Below, piece by piece: positions 7,590-15,095 of a stretch of DNA of 64,000 nt. The stretch covers positions 1,302,001 through 1,366,000 of the forward strand of contig NZ_CP009920.1 in the NCBI RefSeq assembly GCF_000832985.1, in the 5' to 3' direction. A model generated the notes under the pieces. That model searched no databases, was not told where the DNA came from, and saw only the letters and a list, made by a program, of their open reading frames with translations. The position numbers and the translations under genes were made by a program. Numbering within the stretch: position 1 is the stretch's first letter; every line of letters starts with the position of its first letter. This stretch comes from Priestia megaterium NBRC 15308 = ATCC 14581 (GTDB lineage Bacteria; Bacillota; Bacilli; Bacillales; Bacillaceae_H).

Positions 7590-8309
7590 ATGGAAAACAA
7601 AAGACATTATCAAAACCCTCCGGTTAGAGAAGTAATTTGCGAATTTCGTTTTGATGAAAAATCAGAATGGGATGCTACTATTCCGGGATTAATTTACGAT
7701 GAGCTTAAAGAAGCTTATCCACTAAAAAAGCGTAGTAATGAGGTTGAAATTACTAACGAAGGTAGTACATCTCGCTCCGTTCAAATGAGTGATAGAATTC
7801 AGTTCTTTAATGAACAGGAAAATGCAGCAATTCAAATTGCCCCTAATTTATTAGTTATAAACTTACTAGCTCCTTACACTAATTGGGATAATTACCTGGG
7901 CATGATCGAACGCGTATTTACAACATACAAAAAGATAGCTAACCCATTAGATATTGTTCATTCAAAATTGCATTATATAAATGAGATAAAATTCACTCAA
8001 GATGTAGTTGAGTTAGATAAGTATCTAAATTTTGTCCCTTTTCTAGGAGGTAATCTTCCAGGCGACTATTCATCTTTTATCTTAGGAGTTAAAATTCCTT
8101 ATGAAGAAGAAAAAGATTATCTTCGTATTCAAATGCAGAATGGTAAATCACATAATTTGATACTTGATTTAGCCTACACGAATAACCAGATTGAAACTGT
8201 TAATTTTGAAAATATGTTTGTATGGTTAAACAAAGCGCATGATAATATCATTGAAACTTTCGAAAACTGTATTAAAGATGATCTAAGAAAAACATTTGTG
8301 GAGGTGTAA
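7590..8309 (+). CDS. TIGR04255 family protein
   Basis: 239 residues after AAAAGGAG. The opening YQNPPVREVICEFRFD is diagnostic for the TIGR04255 family. The rest follows the family pattern with QFFNEQENAAIQIAPNLLVINLL and a SKLHYINEIKF segment. No catalytic motif or membrane segment is visible. Family members are scattered among bacteria and mobile elements, with no settled function. It is the first of three tightly packed plus-strand genes (3-nt gaps) running against the late operon, which suggests an acquired cassette acting as a unit. Confidence 0.8.
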   Translation: MENKRHYQNPPVREVICEFRFDEKSEWDATIPGLIYDELKEAYPLKKRSNEVEITNEGSTSRSVQMSDRIQFFNEQENAAIQIAPNLLVINLLAPYTNWDNYLGMIERVFTTYKKIANPLDIVHSKLHYINEIKFTQDVVELDKYLNFVPFLGGNLPGDYSSFILGVKIPYEEEKDYLRIQMQNGKSHNLILDLAYTNNQIETVNFENMFVWLNKAHDNIIETFENCIKDDLRKTFVEV

Positions 8310-8312
8310 TTT

Positions 8313-8822
8313 ATGTTTATGAATGGTACAAAGCCGTCCATTTCAGATTGGTCATTTGACGATACACCTAAATATTTTCCACAAGTTATTGGTCAACAAA
8401 TACAACGTATCTTTTCGGATTTTTCTTCTTCATTGACTAGTACTTTACTTTGGGAAGAGGATCAACGTGAAAATGCTCTAAGTGATGTTTCATCTGAAAT
8501 GAAAATTTCTTATTTAGAAAAGTTATATGTATTCACTGATAATCGCCTAGTTGAGAAATTTCTTACTGATAATCCTTTTCTTATTAAAGTGTTATTTGAG
8601 GCTTTTTTTCAGATACAAGAAATTTTTCCTCAAGATGTTCAATTAAAGCTAGATCTCCAAAATGGAGACGATGTTGCTGAAAGTGAGAAACTTTATTTAT
8701 TAATTAGCACAAATATAGATATTGATGATGCTTATGATTTACTTGATACTTTAGATGGATTATGGTGGATTCAAAATGCTTCAAAGGTCAAAGAGAAAAT
8801 GAATATTGATTTGGAGATTTAA
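8313..8822 (+). CDS. Unknown acidic protein, partner of TIGR04255 protein
   Basis: 169 residues, acidic, with no recognised domain. Notable parts are FPQVIGQQIQRIF near the N-terminus and the C-terminal LLISTNIDIDDAYDLLDTLDGLWW. It starts 3 nt after the TIGR04255 gene stop and ends 3 nt before the HEPN-like gene, so it is translated as part of the same unit. The tight spacing suggests a complex or a shared pathway. I could not assign a function. Confidence 0.65.
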   Translation: MFMNGTKPSISDWSFDDTPKYFPQVIGQQIQRIFSDFSSSLTSTLLWEEDQRENALSDVSSEMKISYLEKLYVFTDNRLVEKFLTDNPFLIKVLFEAFFQIQEIFPQDVQLKLDLQNGDDVAESEKLYLLISTNIDIDDAYDLLDTLDGLWWIQNASKVKEKMNIDLEI

Positions 8823-8825
8823 ATC

Positions 8826-9188
8826 ATGTTTGACTGGCATAAATATCTCAATTTAGCTCAAGAGCTCTCAGAAAAAGATGATGAAGAATTTAAACGCTCT
8901 GCTATTAGTAGAGCGTATTATTCAGCTTACTGTAATGCTAGAAATTTTTTAGAATCTAAAGGGCTTGGACTTATTCCTGGAAAAAAGAATGATCATCAAG
9001 CGATATGGAATGCTTTCAGTAAGTTAAAGGGGGCAGATTTAGTAAGCATCGCTACTACAGGGGACCGTCTGAAACAAAAGAGAAAGAAAGCTGATTACGA
9101 TGATAGAATCAATAACCTTGATAAGATTACTAAAAGGGCTATTACAGAAGCAGAAACAATAAATTCCATTATTAATGAGAACCTTTAA
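8826..9188 (+). CDS. HEPN-like helical protein
   Basis: 120 residues, all predicted helical. ISRAYYSAYCNARNFL near residues 28-43 and a C-terminal RKKADYDD near 87 are features of HEPN-domain proteins of the UPF0332-like type. The canonical Rx4-6H RNase motif is not seen; ADYD occupies the usual place. HEPN proteins are common toxins or RNases in defence and toxin-antitoxin loci. As third gene of the TIGR04255 cassette it is the best candidate for its effector or binding partner. Confidence 0.72.
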   Translation: MFDWHKYLNLAQELSEKDDEEFKRSAISRAYYSAYCNARNFLESKGLGLIPGKKNDHQAIWNAFSKLKGADLVSIATTGDRLKQKRKKADYDDRINNLDKITKRAITEAETINSIINENL

Positions 9189-9201
9189 ACATTTAAGATT
9201 T

Positions 9202-9241
9202 AAAAACTACCCTAGTTTAATATTAAACTAGGGTAGTTTTT
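9202..9241. terminator. Perfect palindromic bidirectional terminator
   Basis: Two 19-base arms (left arm starts AAAAACTACCC) separated by TA, ending in a T run in both directions. It closes the TIGR04255/HEPN cassette on the plus strand and the endolysin end of the late operon on the minus strand. Confidence 0.88.
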
Positions 9242-9265
9242 TTATAGAAATTCATTTTTTAGACA

Positions 9266-10273
9266 TTAATAGCCTTTAGATTTCAATACAGCTTGCAGCT
9301 TACTCTTTGTATTTGGACCATATGTGCCGTCAACCTCATATGGTAAGTAAACTTTTTGGAAGCGCGTTACTGCATCCTTAGTTTTATCTCCATAAATCCC
9401 GTCGGCTGTACCACATTTAAAATCAACGGCATTTAACGCATTTTGCAGCTGCTCAATTGCTGCTTTATCTGTTGAGCCAGTTTTGAGAACACCTGCAGGT
9501 AATGGATATTTATATTCTGATTGCTCTTTTTTAGGTGTTTCAGGAGTAGGTGTATACGTATTTTTTGCGGTACCAAACTTAATTGTTTGACCTACTTTTA
9601 ATTGAGATGGTTTAATATCCGGGTTAGCAGCAATTAAATCCTCAACAGTAATCCCTTCTTTTCCATCTTTTAAAGCAATAGACCAAAATGTATCGCCTTC
9701 TTGAATAGTATATAATCCAGGTACCGGATCAGGTTGCTTAATTACTGGCAGCATATCGGACAAGATATCTTTAAATGCTTTATTGTAATCAAATACGCAG
9801 CAAGCTTTCCAAGAGTAGCCTGGCATTTCATTATGTGCCTTGTCGTATTTACCAATTCCATCAGCCATTAAAGCTTTGTGCAAGTCAATAATAGAGCGAA
9901 TAGTTGCTTCACTAAGCTTATCAGTACGGTAGTCACCGATAACACAGATACCTAAACCTATTGTATTGCTGTTACCTACATGATAGCTTCGCTTAGCAAT
10001 ATCTACACAATAATAAATAGCTGCTCTTCCATCAATCACATGCTTTGGATCAATAATTAAAGCATAAGCGATTTCTGGCCAGCCGTTTGTGCGTACATGG
10101 AAGTCAGCAAATGATTCAATTTTAGATCCACCCGCTGATAATTTAGTTAATGAATGATGCCATACACGTGTAGTAATGGAATTCACACCGTTTTTACGTT
10201 TGGCATAAGAGCCTTTATGAACTAATTTACCTCTTTTATCAACTAACTGTGGTAACTTTTCAAATGCATGCAT
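9266..10273 (-). CDS. Endolysin: N-acetylmuramoyl-L-alanine amidase with LysM and peptidoglycan-binding domains
   Basis: 335 residues from the ATG at 10273 (AGAGG nine bases upstream; an ATG two codons earlier is too close to it). Residues about 35-165 are an Amidase_2/PGRP domain with VWHHSL and YHVGNSNTIGL zinc and active-site regions. A LysM motif follows (YTIQEGDTFWSIALKDG, about 188-235) and a PG_binding_1 repeat ends the protein (LQNALNAVDFKCGTADGIYG). It cuts the sugar-peptide bond of the wall at the end of the lytic cycle. Sits after the holin, with a weak terminator between. Confidence 0.9.
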   Translation of the reverse strand: MHAFEKLPQLVDKRGKLVHKGSYAKRKNGVNSITTRVWHHSLTKLSAGGSKIESFADFHVRTNGWPEIAYALIIDPKHVIDGRAAIYYCVDIAKRSYHVGNSNTIGLGICVIGDYRTDKLSEATIRSIIDLHKALMADGIGKYDKAHNEMPGYSWKACCVFDYNKAFKDILSDMLPVIKQPDPVPGLYTIQEGDTFWSIALKDGKEGITVEDLIAANPDIKPSQLKVGQTIKFGTAKNTYTPTPETPKKEQSEYKYPLPAGVLKTGSTDKAAIEQLQNALNAVDFKCGTADGIYGDKTKDAVTRFQKVYLPYEVDGTYGPNTKSKLQAVLKSKGY

Positions 10274-10308
10274 GCTCATCTTCCTCTCAAATTTTAGTTA
10301 TATAAAAA

Positions 10309-10330
10309 AGCCACTCAATGAAGAGTGACT
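10309..10330 (-). terminator. Weak terminator between holin and endolysin
   Basis: CACTC at 10312-10316 pairs with GAGTG at 10323-10327 and an A/T run gives the minus-strand transcript a U tract. The stem is short, so it is probably only a partial stop. Confidence 0.5.
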
Positions 10331-10335
10331 GAGTT

Positions 10336-10575
10336 TTATTTATTTTGTTTTTTAGCTTCTCTCTTTCTTAGCCAAACTTTAAGACCTTGGATAAAGTGTG
10401 TGTTCTTCCACACTGCATATACATTGACAGCAAGTGCTACAAAGGCTGAAACAACGATCACAAAAGCATTAATACTTTCAGTAGTAAACCAATCAAATGA
10501 AACTCCAATTGTTCCGAAGAAAAATAAAAGGGCGGTTAAGAAACCACCCAGTAGTGTGAAGACATCTTTTTTCAT
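10336..10575 (-). CDS. Phage holin
   Basis: 79 residues with two hydrophobic helices (LLGGFLTALLFFFGTIGVSF and AFVIVVSAFVALAVNVYAVW), a short turn and a basic C-terminus (KVWLRKREAKKQNK). Size and topology match phi LC3-type holins. It would form membrane lesions that release the endolysin. Located between xhlA and the endolysin gene. Confidence 0.85.
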   Translation of the reverse strand: MKKDVFTLLGGFLTALLFFFGTIGVSFDWFTTESINAFVIVVSAFVALAVNVYAVWKNTHFIQGLKVWLRKREAKKQNK

Positions 10576-10587
10576 ATTATCGACCTC

Positions 10588-10839
10588 CTATTGTTGTAAC
10601 GCGGCATAGGCAATAGCAATCGCTCCACCAATAACTCCAGTAACAATTGCTGTGATGATTGCTCCTGAAATCTTACGTTTAATCCAAGTGGTATTCTCAT
10701 CAATTTTGTTCAATTTTTCATTAAGCATAAAAATTTGTTGATCCTGTAAATCTGATTTGCGCTCGACTGCATATAAACGGGCATTATATGTCTCTAATTT
10801 CCCCTTAATTTCTGTTATCTCTTTTTGGAATGTATCCAT
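10588..10839 (-). CDS. xhlA: Hemolysin XhlA-like lysis accessory protein
   Basis: 83 residues from the ATG at 10839, chosen because GGAGG lies eight bases upstream; starts at 10866 or 10875 are possible. The N-terminal part is a coiled coil (KEITEIKGKLETYNARLYAVE, LNEKLNKIDENTTWIKRKI) and the C-terminus one membrane helix (AIITAIVTGVIGGAIAIAYAA). XhlA acts with a holin in PBSX lysis. First gene of the lysis set, just after a terminator that isolates the HEPN unit upstream. Confidence 0.8.
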   Translation of the reverse strand: MDTFQKEITEIKGKLETYNARLYAVERKSDLQDQQIFMLNEKLNKIDENTTWIKRKISGAIITAIVTGVIGGAIAIAYAALQQ

Positions 10840-10893
10840 CGGCTGAACCTCCGTTGTATTTGGCATGGTTCTCACCCCTTTGTATAAAATAAA

Positions 10894-10917
10894 AAGAGGA
10901 CTAAATTTAGTCCTCTT
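10894..10917 (-). terminator. Terminator closing the HEPN unit
   Basis: Perfect 24-base palindrome AAGAGGACTAAA/TTTAGTCCTCTT, followed on the minus strand by TTTATTTTAT. It separates the accessory gene pair upstream from the lysis genes. Confidence 0.8.
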
Positions 10918-10928
10918 TCAGTTAAATA

Positions 10929-11126
10929 TTATTTTTTTTGCAAACTTTTCAATTGTTCACAATTGATTTCTTCTATTACAATTCGAACTGTTTTCCCCTC
11001 ATAATCAATAAGCTTTTCATCCAATGTATCCTTACACTCAATAATAGAAGACACCTCCATAAAATCCCTACATGATTCACCTTCCCAATCTCTGTTTAAC
11101 CACACTTTACCTATTATTTCTTCCAT
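10929..11126 (-). CDS. Small unknown protein downstream of ApeA-like HEPN gene
   Basis: 65 residues from the ATG at 11126, which follows AAGAG and sits 1 nt after the HEPN gene stop; a longer form would overlap that gene. The sequence is acidic (MEEIIGKVWLNRDWEGESC) with no recognised domain. Its tight coupling to the HEPN gene and its separation from neighbours by terminators suggest a partner or antidote role, which is inference only. Confidence 0.6.
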   Translation of the reverse strand: MEEIIGKVWLNRDWEGESCRDFMEVSSIIECKDTLDEKLIDYEGKTVRIVIEEINCEQLKSLQKK

Positions 11127-11127
11127 T

Positions 11128-12108
11128 TCATTCACTCTTTTCTTTATATAACAATTCACTTATCCATTTATTAAAACTAGCTTCGTCCATTTCTACAATA
11201 TGATTTAAGTCTGTTAAAAAAAGCTTTAATACTTGCCTTAATATTTCATCTAGTTCACAACAGAACTCTTCTATAGTAATATATGGCTTTAAAGTTTTTC
11301 TGATTGTTTTTTCACTATTTACTGATCCGTGTATATAATTTGATCTAAATGAATACGCAATGCTAACAACTTTGTTTATCTTTATTCTTTCTTCAAAATC
11401 CTTACCTAATACCCTTGCCGTTCTATCAGCTACTTGCATTTTCACTTCAACGTTCGAAGTTGAAAACAATGATTCTAATGCTGAGATATAAAAAGTTATT
11501 TTAGCAGGAAGAAATGATTCGCCACGTGCTAATCCAATAAATCTGATTGCTCTTTCCAATCTATTATAGCTATAATAATCAATAGCTTTATTATTATTGT
11601 TAATGCGTAATTCAATAGATCCATCGTACATTTCATCATTATCTTTGGCATCATGAAAAAAGTGTAGTTTTAGTCTTTCAAACCAAATTAAAGCTTCTTG
11701 TACCTCATTAGTTGATAAGCCTATGTCAACATATTCCCCTTGACTATTTGAGAATAACACAGGATTTTTATCTGTAAAAAGCACATTTTGATTTGTGTCT
11801 ATGAGCACAATATCGTCCAGGTTAAACGAATTATCTTTTAGTAACCATAGCGATAATAAGAAATGTTGAAAATAACCTCTAAAACTCTGTACTAAATGAT
11901 AAGGGTTTTCATTATCTATTAGCATCCTTTGAATAATTACAGGCTTTTTGATAATAGAGTCATAATAAATTGAACCAACTGTCATAAATGTATTTTCATT
12001 ACCTATTTCTTCAAGTCTATTTGAGTTATGAATGATACTAAAGTCACCATCAACTACTATATCTTCCTCCAAAATTGCTTTATTTAAAACACAAAATATA
12101 CTTATCAA
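11128..12108 (-). CDS. ApeA-like HEPN domain protein, candidate abortive-infection RNase
   Basis: 326 residues from a TTG at 12108 with AGGAGTG upstream. The C-terminal domain (about 195-315) has the ApeA-like HEPN pattern: FYISALESLF, a variable ADRTARVLG segment, then SFRSNYIHGSV, which contains a canonical Rx4H (R-SNYI-H) RNase motif. The N-terminal 190 residues are unassigned and may sense the trigger. ApeA-type HEPN proteins act in anti-phage defence. The gene lies between tail fibre and lysis genes, bounded by terminators, the layout of a moron expressed in the lysogen. Confidence 0.75.
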   Translation of the reverse strand: MISIFCVLNKAILEEDIVVDGDFSIIHNSNRLEEIGNENTFMTVGSIYYDSIIKKPVIIQRMLIDNENPYHLVQSFRGYFQHFLLSLWLLKDNSFNLDDIVLIDTNQNVLFTDKNPVLFSNSQGEYVDIGLSTNEVQEALIWFERLKLHFFHDAKDNDEMYDGSIELRINNNNKAIDYYSYNRLERAIRFIGLARGESFLPAKITFYISALESLFSTSNVEVKMQVADRTARVLGKDFEERIKINKVVSIAYSFRSNYIHGSVNSEKTIRKTLKPYITIEEFCCELDEILRQVLKLFLTDLNHIVEMDEASFNKWISELLYKEKSE

Positions 12109-12117
12109 AATTTAATC

Positions 12118-12157
12118 ACTCCTAGATTTTATTAACTAAATTATAAATCCTAGGAGT
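12118..12157 (-). promoter_or_regulatory. Dyad covering the ribosome-binding site of the HEPN gene
   Basis: ACTCCTAGATTT at 12118-12129 is mirrored by AAATCCTAGGAGT at 12145-12157 with one bulged base. On the minus strand one arm contains the AGGAGT ribosome-binding site, so RNA starting upstream could hide it. TATAAT lies in the loop; if this is the -10 element the dyad would instead act as a DNA operator. Confidence 0.6.
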
Positions 12158-12188
12158 TCTTACGTGGTGATATTTTCTTTTATCTAAG

Positions 12189-12216
12189 AAAAGAGAACTA
12201 ATTTCAGTTCTCTTTT
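12189..12216. terminator. Bidirectional terminator after tail fibre gene
   Basis: AAAAGAGAACT at 12189-12199 and AGTTCTCTTTT at 12206-12216 form an 11-bp stem with a 6-base loop and T runs. It ends the tail operon and insulates the HEPN unit. Confidence 0.8.
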
Positions 12217-12260
12217 TTCTGTATTTAACACAAAAAATAACGCTCTAGGCGTTTTGTCTC

Positions 12261-14456
12261 CTATAGCGATCTTAAAAATTGCTCGTAGGTGTATGAAGAT
12301 CTATCCATTCCAACTTCATTAAGGTGATATCCGTCACCCAGTGTCAATGCAGATACTTGTGCTGCATTAGTCCAACATACTCCACCATTTTTTATATTAT
12401 TGAATACCGGAATTCCATACTTACCTAACATTAAAACCATCGCATCTACATAAGCCTGATAATTAGCATTTCTTAAGTACGGAGTAATAAATCCCATTTT
12501 AGCTTTGGGATACTTTGTTAAGAGACCGTCCCCTAATACATTTAAAGCCCCTTTAAACGTAGAAATATCCACACTATCATCTGTACCCATAGGAACCAAT
12601 GCATTAGCATCATTTGTACCCACATGAAACAATAAATAATCAAAATCATCGGCCATATCTACATATCTTTCAACCAAACCTTTTTGCCCATTATACAAGC
12701 GATTTGTCAAAAAGGTTCCGTTTATCCCGTAGTTCACATACGTCATATTGTTTCTTGACGCTAACTTATGAATCCAAGTTTTTTCAGCAGATAAAGTGTG
12801 TCCTTTCATCATGCTATCACCTGATCCACCTAGTTTTTTCCCATCCAAATTGTTTGGAATGTATGCAGATGGAGGTTTAACCTGTTGAATTAATGATTTA
12901 ACATAAGCTACCGTAGGTAATTGGTTATCCTTGAAATCAACTCTTGTTACCACATCAGTCGCGTTTACTTTATACAAGTAATAACCGTCAATTTTGGTCA
13001 AGTTTTGCTCTTTTACTGTAACTTTTATGTTACTAACATCAAAGGAGGTTTGTTTTGTACCATCAACTAATACAACATTAAGAATACAATGTAAATACCT
13101 ATATGAAGTAGTCGATACCGTTTTTGTAATCGAATATTTTGTTTGCCCAGGAATAAATTCCATTGTTCCTGATGGGGTTATTTGTGTACCAGAAATTGCA
13201 CCTAACGAAGGCGTTGAAGTATCATTAAAAAAGAACTGACTTTCTAGTTTATCAATATTTACATCATCAGAGAATATATCAGCTTCAAACTTGAAGGTAT
13301 CCGCAGTTGTAAGTCCAGAAATTGATTGCAAATCAAAAGTCTGAACTAATTGCACTTTTAAGGGATTTGTACTGTTCCCTTTAGCTTGGATATTGTATCC
13401 GTCGAACGGTTTGGTTAAAGGATCTATCCTTTCATTAACAGTTGCTTGAGCTTTATCGCTTGCGATTGTTTGAACTGTATTAACAGTTGCTAAATTGTAG
13501 GGGAATTGTTCCTCTACATCTTCAATAACCCCTGTACCTTCCACTTCATCAGCATTACTATAAAAACCATATCTTATAGGGAGTTTAGTTACTCCCCCTA
13601 TAGTAACTTTTAAATTTTTAAAATAATAACTAGCGGGTAATATCGTTTGATCGTTCGCCATTGCCCATATATAAACAAAAAGATAATCAGAATCAGCAGC
13701 CATAACTTGATTTGAAAAATTTATTGATTGAAACTCGCCTTTACGTGCCAGTGTTTCAGTCGAGACTTTACCTCCTGCCCCCACAAGTGTAGTAGGACTA
13801 GTCGCGTTGTTGATCTTGGTAGTGTATGCACGAATGTTATCATCCTCTGTATATACATCATATGAAATATTGATAACTTTTCCCACTAAGTTAATGTCAG
13901 CTACATCAAATACTAATCTAGTTGCTACTTGTTTTTCATAAGTTGATAAAGTACTGTTTACCTTAACACTTTTGCCTTTAAATTTTGTGACATCATCAGC
14001 AAGGTTATTTAATTTAACTGCGCCTGTACTCAAGCCTGTACTTTGATATATCCCTGCATCAGCCCACATTGTGCCGTTCCAAATATAAATATGGCCGTTT
14101 TCTAAAACAAGGAATACACCATCTGTACCTTGTGGATAGGCTGTATTTAAAGCTGCAACGGTATTATAAAATCCCTTTGGTGCTCCTGAAACAGCAGTAG
14201 CAAGCATTGTTTCAACATAGGACTGATCTGCTTTAACCCCTAGTTTATTGTCTACATTTTTTGAGAGATCAAGCAATTCATCTACCGATATACCACGGTC
14301 CTGAATTTCTTTTAATGCAGCATAGGTCCGATTAAAAAGCCAATTCAACCATTCAGCAGGTGGTCGATCTAGCGGTGCCCAACCATTTTCTTTTTTTGAT
14401 TTTGTAGGTTCTAATCCAACATTTTTCCATTCAGGAAGTTGATAATTATGTGGCAT
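12261..14456 (-). CDS. Tail fibre / receptor-binding protein with SGNH esterase domain
   Basis: 731 residues. The N-terminus (MPHNYQLPEWKNVGLEPTKSK, WLNWLFNRTYAALKEIQDRG) is the usual baseplate-attachment part of Bacillus tail fibres. The middle is beta-rich. The C-terminal domain from about residue 545 is an SGNH/GDSL hydrolase: GGSGDSMM (block I Ser), FHVGTNDAN (block III) and DGYHLNEVG (block V Asp-His). It probably deacylates wall teichoic acid or capsule during adsorption. Last gene of the tail operon before a terminator. Confidence 0.85.
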   Translation of the reverse strand: MPHNYQLPEWKNVGLEPTKSKKENGWAPLDRPPAEWLNWLFNRTYAALKEIQDRGISVDELLDLSKNVDNKLGVKADQSYVETMLATAVSGAPKGFYNTVAALNTAYPQGTDGVFLVLENGHIYIWNGTMWADAGIYQSTGLSTGAVKLNNLADDVTKFKGKSVKVNSTLSTYEKQVATRLVFDVADINLVGKVINISYDVYTEDDNIRAYTTKINNATSPTTLVGAGGKVSTETLARKGEFQSINFSNQVMAADSDYLFVYIWAMANDQTILPASYYFKNLKVTIGGVTKLPIRYGFYSNADEVEGTGVIEDVEEQFPYNLATVNTVQTIASDKAQATVNERIDPLTKPFDGYNIQAKGNSTNPLKVQLVQTFDLQSISGLTTADTFKFEADIFSDDVNIDKLESQFFFNDTSTPSLGAISGTQITPSGTMEFIPGQTKYSITKTVSTTSYRYLHCILNVVLVDGTKQTSFDVSNIKVTVKEQNLTKIDGYYLYKVNATDVVTRVDFKDNQLPTVAYVKSLIQQVKPPSAYIPNNLDGKKLGGSGDSMMKGHTLSAEKTWIHKLASRNNMTYVNYGINGTFLTNRLYNGQKGLVERYVDMADDFDYLLFHVGTNDANALVPMGTDDSVDISTFKGALNVLGDGLLTKYPKAKMGFITPYLRNANYQAYVDAMVLMLGKYGIPVFNNIKNGGVCWTNAAQVSALTLGDGYHLNEVGMDRSSYTYEQFLRSL

Positions 14457-14477
14457 GTTGTTGACTCCCTTCCTTCT

Positions 14478-15095
14478 TTACAGCGGTGTACTCACTTCTT
14501 TTTCAGGTATAATATAAGCGCCCAAATTCCCTCCTAGAGTTGGATTGTTCACACTAGAAAGACCAGATCCGTCCGAACTATCATTTAAGTATCCAATCTC
14601 AAATGTTCCATCTAGCTGAACAGATTCCACTTGAACACCAGCTGAAAGAGAATTTTGGACAATATTAATAAAAGTATATGGGGTTAAGCCTACGTCATAA
14701 ATCGTTTGAATAGGCGTATTTGTCATAAAAATTGTAGCCGGCGTATCAGCTGAATGCATTTGAAACTCGCTAGGTTCACAATCCAATGTTTGTGCTAAAA
14801 CTTCGATGACCTTATTAAAAGTACCATCAGATCTATCGCGCGCAATTTTGCTTTTGATAAGAGCTCTATAATAGACATCATCGGTTGCTTTACCACGCTT
14901 CTGACCAACCTCATTCCCTATGATATCAAGCGTTTTTCCACGCGCATTATTTAAATCTCGCCACTCTTCAATACATGTGAAGGTGTCTTTCAGCTGAGTG
15001 ATTTCATCATCGAGCATAGAAAATATTTTACCTAAAAAGGTGTTGTCATTTTTATTGAAATCATCCGGTATCTTCGAAAACCAATCTTTTATCAA
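14478..15095 (-). CDS. Baseplate/tail protein gpI-XkdU position
   Basis: 205 residues. The N-terminal half is helical (LGKIFSMLDDEITQLKDTF, WRDLNNARGKTLDIIGNEVGQ) and matches the pattern of proteins encoded right after baseplate J (P2 gpI, XkdU). The C-terminal part contains short Gly/Ser-rich segments. It overlaps xkdT by 4 nt. It likely connects the fibre to the baseplate; exact family not fixed. Confidence 0.7.
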   Translation of the reverse strand: MIKDWFSKIPDDFNKNDNTFLGKIFSMLDDEITQLKDTFTCIEEWRDLNNARGKTLDIIGNEVGQKRGKATDDVYYRALIKSKIARDRSDGTFNKVIEVLAQTLDCEPSEFQMHSADTPATIFMTNTPIQTIYDVGLTPYTFINIVQNSLSAGVQVESVQLDGTFEIGYLNDSSDGSGLSSVNNPTLGGNLGAYIIPEKEVSTPL

